Shown here piece after piece: positions 12,747-24,350 of a DNA stretch of 64,000 nucleotides (its first letter is position 1; each line of letters opens with the position of its first letter). The translations under genes and the position numbers were made by a program. The notes beneath the pieces were generated by a model. It saw only the letters and a list, made by a program, of their open reading frames with translations, made no database searches and had not been told where the DNA came from. This DNA comes from Lojkania enalia (taxonomy: Eukaryota; Ascomycota; Dothideomycetes; Pleosporales), in NCBI GenBank assembly GCA_010094045.1, contig ML986619.1, forward strand, positions 132,858 to 196,857, read 5' to 3'.

Positions 12747-13208
12747 ATGCTTGCCTCGATCGTCGTCTCTGCTGCCCTCGCCGGCCTCGCGGCTGCGATG
12801 CCTACTGCACCCTTCGCTGAGCGGGCCGGCGGTCCCGCGATCGTGCCCGTGCCCCCAAGCTGCACCGTTACTCACCCTCTTCCTTCTACCACATCATCCG
12901 ATCAGACCTACAAGCCTTGCTCGTCGACAGATGACGTATCGCTATACTCCGCATACTACCCATCATTCTCGACGAACACAACTTTCATGGCGGAGCAATG
13001 TCTGCAGCAGTGCTACGGCTATGGTGATCACACAGAGTGCAAAGCGGCATATTGGGCGGAAAACCTAGTCATCCCAGAAGGGTATAGAGGGGCCGGAGGG
13101 ATTGCAACAGGTTGCTTGTTCTATACACGGGAGCTTCACGAGTCGGATTTTGTTGTAGCGCCTGCGAATCGGGCTACGACGCCGTTTGCTGCAAATCTCA
13201 AGTGCTGA
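12747..13208 (+). CDS. Small secreted cysteine-containing protein (candidate effector-like or wall-associated)
   Basis: A single exon of 153 residues. I chose the ATG at 12747 over the in-frame one at 12711 because it opens directly into a clear signal peptide (MLASIVVSAALAGLAAA) with an Ala-rich cleavage region near residue 17. The mature part has seven cysteines and a central block with FMAEQCLQQCYGYGDH, TECKAAYWA, GCLFYTREL and a terminal FAANLKC. An N-glycosylation sequon NTT precedes the first double-Cys block. This pattern (QCYGYG, CKAA, a hydrophobic Cys followed by Phe, terminal Cys) recalls an uncharacterised secreted family common in plant-associated ascomycetes. No enzymatic motif is visible. 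A role on the host or the cell surface is inference only. Confidence 0.8.
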   Translation: MLASIVVSAALAGLAAAMPTAPFAERAGGPAIVPVPPSCTVTHPLPSTTSSDQTYKPCSSTDDVSLYSAYYPSFSTNTTFMAEQCLQQCYGYGDHTECKAAYWAENLVIPEGYRGAGGIATGCLFYTRELHESDFVVAPANRATTPFAANLKC

Positions 13209-14407
13209 CTTAAGTGTCGATGGGATGGAGAACGGATCACAGTGCGTGTCGGCTGGTACATGACTCGGGTTGCTAGTTGGTGTCTTGGAACTTGGAAGCA
13301 AAACAGACATCATCCTGGGACAACTCATTAACGCATAATCGGTTTGGGTATCGCAACGGTGTCTTGGATTTAGTTATTCCTTCTGTAACAATAATTACTC
13401 TTCACATAGTGTATTGCTCCCAAGCTTGTGTCCGCGCGTTTCACTCATTCTGTGGTGCGTTCCTTGTTCCATAGTCCACAACGCTATCGGAAGCGGGAGT
13501 GAGGTTGAAGACTGCAGTAGGTTGTCTAGCGAGAATTGGGATTCGTCAAAGCCAAGTCTCGTGACAAGCAGCCCAAGGTTGTTGGTCGATCCAATACGGT
13601 CTGTTCACCGCTATCGATAATTCGTATTCTGCTATTTCGAGCCTCGCTCACGCTCACGCTCATGATATCACTCGGCATGCGGAGCCTCACTAGGAATCTC
13701 CAGGCCTTAGGCCGTGTAGCCGTGTCGGCTATTCCGCTGCTAGCACTCCACAGTGGTCGCAAAAAGGCCCTCTGCTGCCCGCGAACCGTCGCAGCGGCAA
13801 AGGAGCATGAATTTCTATTTCCAGCTCACAGATTCAATAATCCAGGTCCTGAAGCACTCACGGCGCGCCCGCACGCAAAACGGCCAGATAGCTAAACAAA
13901 GCACACGGCGCCTTGACCATGTTTGGTTTCGCATGAATAAGGGTCGAACATCTCCCGAGGGCCAAAAACTGTTTTTGACTGAAGGACCGCTTTCTGCACC
14001 TTCCGCACTCCGCGCGCGTTGTCACGGTTCAGCTAGTGGGGGGACTGTGTCAGAAAATACCGTCTACACCATGTGCTGTTTCTTCCTTTTTACTTGCGCA
14101 TGAATGCCTAGTCCGCTGCTAAATATTCCGTGCCCTGACGCTGCGCGCTCCTACAGCAGTGTGTTGCAAGAACAAAGAATCTCTGCAGAATCCTTCGCGC
14201 CGTATACAGAAGGCTTCCAGAAGGTTTTGCGTGGCTGCATGGAAGGCTTCTATATATATATTTAGCTTTTGGCTAGATGAGAAGGGGCCGTGCTAGCCTT
14301 GCCGTGTTTAGCGAGAGCATGTTCCCAGACCGTCCTGGCGTCTTGGATTTTAAGCCTCACATCGGGCCATGTCATGTCGCTTGCCCATCCCATGCGCGGC
14401 CTCGATC

Positions 14408-14455
14408 GGTGGTGGTGATGGTGGTGGTGGTGGTGGTGGTGGTGGTGGTGGTGGT
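14408..14455. repeat. (GGT)n microsatellite
   Basis: About 16 tandem GGT units, one of them changed to GAT near the start. It makes a poly-Val/Gly-coding open frame that I do not take as a gene. Confidence 0.95.
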
Positions 14456-15684
14456 TTGTGCGCCCCCATTTTTCGAACCAAGCATACCAAGCACATGTGT
14501 CTATTCTTACATCACTAATTTGCTTTTTGCACCTCTCAGCTTGGCTATTCTAACAATGGGCTTGACAACGAAGGTGGTGTAGAACTGACTAGGTTTGGGA
14601 CCGGGCCACATCGCTATGTGCGATAGGAGCGGAGAAGACGCGCGCATGCAAAGCCCCAGATCCCATCCACACCACCTTGGGTGCGCCAGTCAGACTGTTC
14701 TGCATCGCCAGCCCTTCGATGCGTCTTCGGTGCGCCTTCCACACATCCTGCACACGTTTTCCATATGCCACCCTCCAGTCACTCGCCGAAACCTTCTCTA
14801 CCCGGCGCCCATTGCTGATAGCCCGTTCTCGCGTCACCTATTCCCTCCCCCATTTCCCGCCCTGTACATCAAATCATTCCCACCCTAGATTCACCCTAGC
14901 ACACTCCAGCCCTACAACCCGCTTACATGCACCCGCCGTCCCACGGACCTATCAAACCCACTCCGTCGCCCATCCCGCATCACCCCAATACAAATCATAT
15001 GCAGGGCCCGCTTCCGCTTGCACCATCCCCCCCCCTGTCCGAACCTGCACGGTGTCTCCCGGTCAACCTCCCTCGCACGGGGCGCCCCTCACTCCCAGCC
15101 TCCCAAAGCCTCTTGATCCCAGCTCAACGGCTCTTGGGGTCGAGAATTGCAGGATGCGGTTCTGGCATTAGTGTCGGACGCCATGCTACGCCGCAGGGCC
15201 CGCCGATCAGGAAGGCGGTAAATAGCAATAGGATGCGGAAAAGGGAGTGAACGGGGGGGCTGGGGAGTCTGTAACGGATGAACCGGTGGCGAAGCAGGGA
15301 GGGAGGGCCCCATCCGTGTGGGGTGAGATGGATGGCGGCGTGAGGGGAGATGGCTGGATGCGGGAAGCTTGCTCTTAGTCGCGAAATGAGCGCGAGAGAC
15401 AGGAGCGGTGGGGAATACATGATGCATGCGTTGCAAGACTTGCGGCCGGCCCTTTGGGACACGGACGGGGACTGCTAGGGGCGCTCCGGTACAGACAGGT
15501 TCCAGGACAGGTGCGGACAGAGCTACCGCAGCTGCTGATTGGCTGCACTTGGAATTGCTGATGCCAGCGTCCAGTGAGTTAGGGAACATTGTGCCCGAAT
15601 TTGGCCGGCTTCTAGACTATTTGAGTGACTTGTCGTGTGGCTTTTCCGCGTTATATGAGCCACGGGGTAATGGTGGCAGTAGTG

Positions 15685-15726
15685 CATCATCCTCATCCTC
15701 ATCCTCATCATCATCATCATCATCAC
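15685..15726. repeat. (CATCCT/CAT)n compound microsatellite
   Basis: Tandem CAT and CCT units turning into a pure (TCA)n run. Translated on either strand it would give poly-Ser or poly-Asp/Met, with no support for being coding. Confidence 0.95.
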
Positions 15727-16154
15727 TGAGCGCAAAATAGGTGGAGACAATGGCTTTGTTTGGAGAGGATATGGCATTAGCGACTACGTATTGATAGCTT
15801 GTTCGTATGACATGAAAACGGCCGTTTCGTCTATAGTTTGAAGATGCGATACCAGGCAGCTCGCCAGTATCAGAACTGCAGTGATTGCTCATACAGTATG
15901 TCCCCAGTTGCCCCGTGCTTGAAGGGATCAAAGTCCAGCTTATACAGGTTCCCGCCCAGTGAAGACAACAAAAAGCAAAGAGTAGAATTCAAAAGCTTCC
16001 CCAAAACAACATAAAAATAACGCCAGGAGCTCCGAGCTACATGATATCATTTCCAGAAAATATGGCTCAAAAATGGCTCAGAAACATGCACATGAATGAA
16101 AATAGTCAAAAACAGAATTTACCCCGCCAATGCAACTTCGATAGACCCGAATAT

Positions 16155-16933
16155 CTAGTTTACTTCGCTCTTCACCGAGACGCCTTTGAATTCGCCGTGG
16201 AGTATTTCTAAAAGTTTCCGGAGCGTATCTGAATTGCTGCTCCGCCTTCGGAGGGCCTTGCCGTCCTCGTCCTCGCCCTCAGCGTCGTCATCCTGAGTTA
16301 GGAGTTCTATCGTCTTTCGGAGCTTCTCGTATGCGGCGTTGAGCTCTGCGTGTGTGCCTTCAAGCTTGTTGTACTTTTCGGTTAGGGCGGCAAGTTGCGC
16401 CTCGAGGTCACGTGCATGCTTTTCTTTGCGTTCGCGGAATGCGCGCTGAGCGGCGCGGTTTTGTGCTCGTCTCCTCTGTATCTTACCATTAGTTTCGAGA
16501 CTCGGATTGTCTATTCGGTGCGGAACTTACCCCTGAGGTCGTATGTGTCCTCTCGGCTGGAGCGGAGTGAGGTGGTTGGGTGTAGACCGGCTCGACTTGT
16601 GGCGGCGGGCGCGGACTGCAATATGGAGAATCGTGGTCTGAGCTAAAATCCGAGGGCGTCATTGGGAGTGGGTAGCTTCCAAACTGCATTCCGTCTTCGG
16701 CGATTTGGGGATAATAGCCTTGATGTATGGGTGCGGGAAATTGGTCGTATGTAGAGGAGACCTATCCATAATTAGAATTTCTAGAATTTTTCGGAATTCC
16801 GGGTGGCACCGACAGGAGATCCACTTAGGCTAGGGACTTTGGAAAGGTCCGGGGGCATCTCAAATATAGTGGTCTGATGCGGCGGCATGTAATTACCCTG
16901 GGACAACCAGTAATCAAATGACTGAGAATCCAT
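16155..16933 (-). CDS. Yap/Pap1-type bZIP transcription factor
   Basis: A DNA-binding regulator of the fungal AP-1-like (Yap/Pap1) class. Three short exons, so no single open frame reveals it: 16814-16933 (starts MDSQSFDYW), 16531-16761 and 16155-16475, with introns of 52 and 55 bp, all phase 0; 223 residues. The second intron has a canonical GTAAGT donor; the first has a weak GTCGGT donor. The N-terminal 117 residues are Pro/Ser/Tyr-rich. Exon 3 opens directly into the basic region RRRAQNRAAQRAFRERK, whose N..AQ..FR pattern is diagnostic for the Yap subclass, followed by heptad-spaced hydrophobics (LEAQLAALTEKYNKLEG). A DDDAEGEDEDG acidic segment and a short LRKLLEILHGEF helix end the protein. 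No C-terminal Cys-rich redox domain is seen, so it is not the oxidative-stress Yap1 itself. Targets are unknown. Confidence 0.9.
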
Positions 16934-19900
16934 TTGAGAAAGTGTGAAGCGATGACTAGAGGATTATAGATAGGTAGCTGACGCGATGATGGCGACCGGG
17001 AGATGTTAAGGCTCCTGGCGGTGCAGGCACAGTTGGTTGCAGGGTGCCTGTGATGATGCTGCAGGCCGGTATGAGGTAGAGTATGGAGTGGACTGGAATC
17101 GGAATTGGTATTGGTGTTAGCGTTGAGGTTGCTAATGTTTCTGCGAAGTGGGCTTACAAGATCATGGGCGAGCTGAGATCTTATACCTGTGTTGACGGAA
17201 GCGCGAGCTCCCATGATCGGAATTAAACTGTCGACGGCTTCTGATGGGCGGCGGCGTCGTCGACAGGGGCCAGGGTCTGTGCCATGGGTTTCTGAGCGCA
17301 CAAACGGGCGACGGACCCTGCACGTCGTTGTGCAGGGCTGGTCCGCGAAAATGGGTGCATGATGCCGCGTCGCCGGTCGAGGTGGTCTAACTTTCCTTCG
17401 GCACGCTAGTGCTAAGTCCGCAGGACTGGGCGCTGGGGCGGCAAGCTTTCTGGTGTTGTTATTCTGAGCAGTGCAGTGGCCGCCGACGTTGCGCCGCGAG
17501 CAGGGGCCGGCAGCCAGGAGCGGCGCCAAACCCGATCCGGTCTTTGATAACAATTAAGACAACGGGCCCAATAATGCACCAGAACCGCAGAGGCGTCCCC
17601 AGTGTGCAGGGCGTGCTGGACGTGCAGGACGAGAGTTAGTCATTCCAGCGTCTCTTAGTCAAGAACAGCCGCCCTGACGTAGCTCCTCGAGCAGTCGATC
17701 CTGGGCTAAGAATTGCCTCTTTGGGCATCTTTCGCAGCATCTGTCGCAGCGTCGAACCTGGCCGTCAGTTGTCGTCCGCTGTCGACGCCCTAGATGCTGC
17801 CGCTCAATCAGTCAGAAGCTGGCCAAGTCTTCGACATGATTCCAAGCCAGCTGTAAGTATGTACTGTACATCCTGTACGGCACGATATCGCCTTGCGGGA
17901 GGGTCGGCGTTAAACGGAGACGAGGCCACTGCCTCCATCAAACGAACTGGTAGCGAGAGCCGTCAGAAAGGCCGCACATAGTCGGGGCTCGCTCTTCATT
18001 TAGTGATCAAGGGTCCCCTCAGCTGCCTACTGCGCGGCAACTATGTGTTCTAGGGCTCGGAGGGTGTTCACCCTGCGGTGGAAGGTTGCAGGCCGAAATT
18101 CGGTCGTCCTTCGCTTTGGGCCGAAACGCATCTGTCACCGACATTTCCTCGGCCGCACATCTAGGATCCGGCTGCAGTTAACAAATCACGAATGTGCTCC
18201 CACACCATGTACGATTATGTCGACGGATAAGAGTCCGCGTTTTGAGAGAGCGCCGCAGTTGCTGGGCATCTGTCCTCCTCAATAATCCGCTATCAGTGAG
18301 TCGCTTCTTCTACCCGGCGGAAATGCACATCGCAAACTACTTCCGCCGCCGCTCCCGTACGTCTTAGCAAGAAACTGGGAAGAAGCGGGCAGGCAGCCAT
18401 CCAAGAGGGGGAATCCGCATTCCGGGCACGCCGCCGCACGACATACTCACCAGAGCACATATTGCCGACTAAAGTGTTAAAAGTACGCGTCAAGATCGTC
18501 GAGTCACAGCTGAGGAGACCGACAATAATATTATGGTTTGAGGCCGGCTCTCAGTAGTCGATTTCAGACGTCCATCTGCCGTCTCGGCTTCGTCTACAGC
18601 CCTACCCGCACGCCGACGCATGCCGGTTCGGCGGTCGCTGTCAGATAGCTCTTATCGACGCCTGTATAGGCGCTCTAGACAGGTCGACGCGCATTGGATC
18701 TTCATTGTTGCACAACTTGTAGGCCAGGCGGGATTGCGATAATGCCGTTCTCCAATGTGCAGATGAGTAGTAAAACTAGGATAAACAACTAAGAGGCTGC
18801 AATTCCAGCCAAGTGATTCGCAAACTCCTACAGAGGCTGACACTGTCTGAATGGCTCTGCCACTATTGCGTATCGCATTCTATAAACCCAGTTACTGGGT
18901 CATAAAGCCGCTTTGTTGCAGTAATGTAAGCCATTTAGACCACGTGAACGGCTGGAAGTCTGGTGATTTCTCCTTCGTTTACCCACGACTACTGTCTCAA
19001 TCAGGTAATTCTGAATTGTATTCATCACTTGCAGACGCGGTGGAGATGACAAGCGAAATACCAAGAGGTATAGCGCTGGTTGAGGCCTCTATTCTGGGCT
19101 TTATAGCCTGCAGGGCTGCGGCTGTTCGCAACCGCGGGCGACCGCTTAGGAGAAATTCCACGACTGTTCTTCTCCGATACTGCACTCGCTATAGTGAGCT
19201 GAGTTGGCTGCATTGCTCGACTCATCATTGCAGAACTGAGCCTGCCCTGCATTGCGACTATCCCACCATGCGGGCAGCATCTAGCAGCGGGGTCGACAAT
19301 AGGCTGGATGAGGGCATGGCCTGCATGACAAGGCTGTTCGCTTCCCCAGCCTTTTGTGCATCGCGAATTGCGAGGTAGGACTTTGCGATCGATTAACCCC
19401 GGCCCCTCGCCGCTGACATACTCCCAAATTCTGCAACATAACCAACGTTGCCGTTCACTGTCCAATCACGAAAGTGCGCTTTTCTCACGGTTAAAATTCC
19501 CTCCCCCGCCAACGAAATCGCAACAGGAACCGTACACATCGAGCAGTGGATACACCGGGTACAGGCGAGCGATGAACATCATGCCGTATCTAGCTAACCA
19601 TATCAGACGATTGCTAAAAGGAAACTCTCATATAGCCATGTAGAGGCCATCTACATGGGTGCCACTAATTCCAGATATACTTTACTTCGCTTATCGTTCC
19701 TAGCATCTGTGGGAATTAATTAGGCCTCCGCCGCTAATAACCGTAGTTTCCTTGTCCGTATAGTGATGGATGCGAAGACACTATTCTATCATTACAGCAA
19801 TGTCAGGAAATGGCAATTATCGTAAACCTAGTGGAGTGGAAATGGAGAACGGGACATGCCATGGCGATATATCGCCCCGCACTCCCAGCCCTATTCCTCT

Positions 19901-21661
19901 AGGGAATCGTTGCTCGGATTGGTGCAAATGCCATATCGTACGATTGAGCACATGTAATAGAGGCTGAATTAAGCCAAGCATCGTGAAGCGGATCCTAGAT
20001 GAAACTTGAACAGACCCAACATAACTCGGAGCCGGCCGCTCTTGATGAATTGAGGTGGTGCAACGAGCAAGTGATAAAATTCCCAGATTCTAAGTATTAT
20101 CCTTGCTGCGTTGAATTGTAATTCCCTGAGGCCATGTGCATGTTGTATGTACACGTAATGGCGATAGGTGTTTCGACCCGCCGCTCAGTCAAAAGATATT
20201 CGTAACTCCTCCCGATATAGCCGGTGACCTTGGGTTGTAGTACTTCGCGAGCAGTGTCGGATGTCTGCAAGCGATCTCCTTACAGTACGGCCATGTCAGG
20301 GCCACCTCAGCTCATACGTCGTTCAGTCACTTTCACTGGAGTCCTGAGACAACAAAATGCTCACCAGATCTCTTCAATATTTCGAGTTCCTTGATTTCCC
20401 CTTGCAAGCGAGCGTCGGTGCGTTGCAGCTTCCCGAACTGATTTACCGTTGGCTCGTGCTTGCCGCTCGGAGCCGAATGGGGCCCGATTGGAACCTGAAC
20501 CTACCTAACTTTTGCGGCTTTTCCGCGAATAGGACACCGGCAGACCCGCGGAAATAGAGGAGGCTGCTCGGGAATATGGATAAGGCGGAATGATGTCATA
20601 CATCACCAGATTTCCCTCAACAGACGCAGTCAGCATCCCGCAAACACCAATTGCCACCAACATCCCAGGGTCTTTCCCCAAACGTGAGGCTAGTTTGACA
20701 GGACCTGCCGCACAGAGCACTGGGCTAGGCATGAACATGGCCTGTGCTCTAGCTTTTTTCATAAAGGGCACGAGCTTCTAGAAGGCTTCTAGCTTCACCG
20801 CCTGCGTGGCCATTCTTCCAATTCGATTCAACGCTCTACAAGATCACGAGTTCCTGGTATCTGCGGGACCTAAGCCGCTATGGGTTCAAATAAACTACCC
20901 ACTGTGTACACAGCAAACGTCATTTCAGGGGAATGGTCGTAGCACTCTTAGAGTAATTCCCCGATAAGTATCGCGACCCTGTCGTATCCACACTTTAGGC
21001 CTTATTCCCGCTTGGCAAAGCTTATAGGTCATCCGTAGATGCAAGGGCCGCTGCAAGATATCGAAGCCGCTCGCGCAACTGCCTTCTAGTCTTAAGTGTG
21101 GCTTGACAGCAAGCCATCGGCTATATATTCGCGCTGAAGAGCGAAGCCCAACGAATCAAAGACTATCGAGCCTCTCGGAAGCGTAGGAAAGCACTCCCAA
21201 GTGTTTGCGGAAGTGGAACTGCTGTTGCTGCCAAGGGCCGGGAGAGACCGGAGGACTATGGAGATATTCCACCGAAGACAGCAACTCTACTTCGATACTC
21301 GTCCTCCTAAAGGTCGTCGCATGCTGTATCCACGGAGTCCTTGGAATGAGCGCAATTTTTTAGTCCGCTTGACTGACATGGAACAAGTATTCTACAGTAT
21401 CCCTCGGCTCTACCCTTTCTCGAGGTCATACTATAATCCTCGCATTGTAACGTGGACAATAAAACTTTAACCATTTCCTCTTATTGGAATCGGCAAAACT
21501 ACTATCTATTTTAAAGTGATATATTTTATATAGCAGCTTCAATAAATTTCAAAAAGAAGTAATCCTTATCTTATCCAATCTTTTTTTTTAATATATATTT
21601 TATGATCAAGGGCCTGAGTTTCACGTAAATATATGTCCTTTCGCCTCCTAGTCGCCAATAT
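16934..21661. other. gene-poor block, part 1
   Basis: About 4.7 kb. The first 600 bp are the presumed bZIP promoter and 5' UTR. Beyond that I see only scattered open frames on both strands (18851-19378 plus, 19025-19465 minus, 20505-20771 minus) with no recognisable domain. Base composition changes from about 50% GC near 18-19 kb to AT-rich near 21.5 kb. A perfect 10-bp palindrome CTTCTAGAAG lies near 20,775. Confidence 0.4.
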
Positions 21662-22136
21662 TTAGACTTTTCTGAAGCACATAATGAAAAAGCCTATAGC
21701 AGCAAAAATGATAGAGGGAACCCCTATCCCTATTCCTATCTTTGCTTCAGTGCTCAATCCTCCAGTTGTAGGTGCAGGTGATGGAACAACGCTGGCGGTC
21801 GGAGTGGGAAAAGTCGACAAGGCATACGAGCTTAGAGATTGTACGGCGACGGTAGAAATATTACTGCACAGCGCAGCCAGAGAGCTCTAGAAAATAAGGG
21901 TCAATCAATCGCTCAAACAAACAAGATGGGCCTCTACTCGCAGTATTTATAGGCGCTGTCTGGTCGCAAAGTGCAAGAAAGGCGATAAGATTAGCCGATT
22001 TCGACTCTGTGAGAGCTCTATCGGATATTTTCCAGGACAGAAACGCCGCGACGCCGAATACTAGAGCAGCGGCAAATCCGACAATTTGGAGAATGAGAAT
22101 GAACACATCGTGAGCGCTAGGCTTGGATCTAGTCAT
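21662..22136 (-). CDS. Small predicted membrane protein, frame break in the middle
   Basis: From the ATG at 22136 an N-terminal part reads MTRSKPSAHDVF, then a hydrophobic helix (VGFAAALVFGVAAFLSW), a short SKSANLIAFLALCDQ segment, and after about 50 bp a second part in another frame (SSLAALCSNISTVAVQ), a Ser/Pro/Thr-rich linker and a C-terminal helix GIGIGVPSIIFAAIGFFIMC ending RKV at 21662. The arrangement matches short membrane proteins repeatedly found in Pezizomycotina (N-terminal helix, ALC-containing loop, S/T linker, C-terminal helix). A possible intron (GTAGAG donor, TTTCTAG acceptor, about 51 bp) nearly joins the halves but leaves them one base out of phase. So either the true splice sites differ or the gene has a one-base frameshift. 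Function unknown. Confidence 0.5.
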
Positions 22137-23480
22137 GGGGACAGGTCAGGAAGAACAAAGTTTGGTATTTAGATGAGAGTGGGTTTTATTCTAGACGGAT
22201 ACAGATATATAATCTCATTTCCAGTAGCGCCAATATATTCTCATTGTTTTGTTGCCTGCTTGCGCGAGGTGTGGTGGCGGAGGCGAAGCTGAAGTCTGGG
22301 GGAAGCGAAGCTGCGAAAGGTTTCAGCTGACCAAGCTCATCACTGTGGAGGCTAAGTAATGGGGCGCTAGAAACTACGATTGTATATAGAAAAGCAAAAG
22401 AAATATGTATGTGACATAATAGGCATGTGAAAAAGGGTGAATTTATTGTGAAAGGAAATACGCGTAGCGGAATTATTTTCATAAGACAGGTGGGAGCAAG
22501 CCTATGAATCGGCCAATATTACATATGTAAATGTGTATGAAAACTTAGCCTAAGAGTAGTTGTCGAGATAAAGTTCCACTATCCAACTTATTCAATGCTC
22601 CAAATTTGGGAAGAATAAATTTTTGTTCTGTACACTAGTTTTGCGACTTCTAAGGACGAACGTCAAACTGTGCTGCGTTGATTGGTCCTAGCAAGCCAAC
22701 GATGCCATAACATTCATGAAAGTGGATATTGGCCCGAAATTTTCTCACATATAGGCCGTACAACTGTATAGTCATTACCAGCTTCAATCTTATAATCGGG
22801 CCGAGTATTGGTTAGTAGATTTTCAACGGTCATATCTGTTTCGTCGACGTCCCTTCGCGAGCCAGGATCGCCACGTAAGACAACAGGCACACAATTTCAT
22901 ACCGAGTCCCTGAATCTCTCTTGCACAGTCGCAATCAGACTTTGTGCGCTACTCCATTCCTGTTTCGGGGTACTTCACACGTTAAGCGTATCAAATGTGG
23001 CATTCTCAATTTTTTCAAATGGTCGTTGGACAAGCTGATGGTTGATTGAATGCTTATTGCAGCTAGTTTTATGTTGCTTAATTGCTAGCTATAGCTCAAA
23101 CGGTGGGGGTATGAAGTATTCCCACTACGAATAGCTACGATTTATTCGGGTAAAAACTGCATCCTAGGTTTCTCAATCTAGGACGCGCAACTTTTCATAG
23201 AAGTGGGAAACAAAACTTAGGCCAGCCAACTGCTTATAGTCGCCTAATCTTGGAAATTCCAGGCAAATACCGCCTCGGTCTTTCCCATTGCGTATTGATA
23301 GACTCATCGATCCGACAACTTGTTCTCGCTGTCCTCTAAGGCTAGTCAAGTGCAGGTAATGAGGCCATCTGGCTTCAATTTATGTGACAAAGGGGAGTCA
23401 ATCATTTAAACACCGCCGTTCTCATGATTGCTATTATTTCACGTCTCACCTACTAAACTCCGCAGCCTCTGTATCTGAAA
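22137..23480. other. gene-poor block, part 2
   Basis: About 1.3 kb, AT-rich in places. One short minus-strand open frame near 22,690-22,840 contains a plausible-looking peptide (IEAGNDYTVVRPICEKIFG), but I could not assign it or extend it. Confidence 0.4.
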
Positions 23481-24350
23481 ATGGTACCCAAAGGCATAGT
23501 ATCCGCCATCGGATGCAGCAATGGCAGAATTGGACCTGCCTTGGTGTGGACTTTCCACGACTAGGGCTACTTCGACTTCGCCACCGCGCGACGATCCTAG
23601 AATGTGAGATCTCGCATCTCTTCCCAACGTCGGATTAATATAGTTAGATGTCCTCTCCGATACAAATCCAATTCACTGTAGAGATTGTAAGGAAAGAAAC
23701 CGGTGGCACATGAGACTATTAAATTTACAGCGCTGGGCCAACACGGTACATGCTGTTGCCGGATGAAGATATTGAGTAAGTGAGGCCGTTATTTTATTTC
23801 AATGATTTTGCACTATTGAGCTCAATGAATGTGTCCTCGGACCTACTATTGAGGCGAAGGAGACGGTGGTTCTCATCTCGAACGTGAGTGCGTATATACA
23901 TATTGCATGGCAAGGTACTATCTATCCCCCCTCCATATTCACATCCAAAGCGATTACTCGGCCTATTGCACAGTAATATATGTGGCGATCAAGGGTGCAG
24001 CAGTAATGCTTGCGGAAACTTAGCAGCAAGAGGTGGCGCCCTTCGGTGTCGAGATCCTCCCGACAGTGAGCAGGGCCGTCAAGTCGAATGTCCAAAGTAC
24101 GTTCGACGGCTTAAGTCTTCTGAAGGGCTCAAGATATAGTGGTATTGAATCGATTACTCGGGATATGGCGGTGGTAAATGATGTTGGAGAGAGAATGGGT
24201 ATACTATGAAGTATGCGAATACTACTGCTAGGGAGATAACGAAGGGGAGGCCGGGATATATTGGTGCGGGTGTGTGGCAGGGATGGTGAAGGCTTTAATT
24301 TCTTTGCTGCTGTCGATTTGGCTGATAAGCGAACCCTGAAAAGATTTCGA
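23481..24350 (+). pseudogene. Decayed AYR1-like short-chain dehydrogenase (1-acyl-dihydroxyacetone-phosphate reductase type)
   Basis: A full-length but broken copy of a classical SDR of the type that reduces 1-acyl-DHAP. In order I read: a start MVPKGIVSAIGCSNGRIG (degraded TGxxxGIG cofactor motif), FATARR, LDVLSDT in another frame, VEIVRKETGG, a damaged NNAG as YSAGPTRYMLLPDEDIE, VVLISNVSAYIHIAWQGT, then GAAVMLAET, QEVAPFGVEIL, VKSNVQSTF and GSRYSGIES, and a C-terminal part in two further frames (MKYANTTAREITKGRPG; VAGMVKALISLL). Lesions seen: in-frame stops at 23562-23564 and 23598-23600, a TAG after MLAET, an apparent insertion of roughly 90 bp or decayed intron near 23,935-24,000, and at least three frameshifts. 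Total span matches a gene of about 290 codons. No intact parent copy is in the window. Confidence 0.85.

Larger units (their letters stand above)
13209..16154. other. long intergenic stretch with two microsatellites and a strand-composition switch
   Basis: About 2.9 kb without a supported gene. From about 14,700 to 15,140 the plus strand is strongly C-rich; from about 15,170 to 15,500 it is G-rich. This creates proline/serine-rich open frames on both strands (14677-15171 plus, 15089-15589 minus) that look compositional rather than coding. Two trinucleotide repeats are listed separately. Confidence 0.45.

Noticed and set aside
14277..14582. Plus-strand frame with a poly-Val stretch
   Set aside because: The poly-Val is the translated GGT microsatellite; the rest has no coding features.
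15089..15589. 166-codon Pro/Ser/His-rich minus-strand frame
   Set aside because: Explained by the G-rich plus strand; overlaps another minus frame and shows no conserved-looking block.
18851..19378. 175-codon plus-strand frame opposite a 146-codon minus frame
   Set aside because: No motif on either strand; likely chance overlap in about 50% GC sequence.
20505..20781. Opposing open frames suggestive of a transporter or enzyme fragment
   Set aside because: Small-residue-rich peptides on both strands, but I could not match or extend either.
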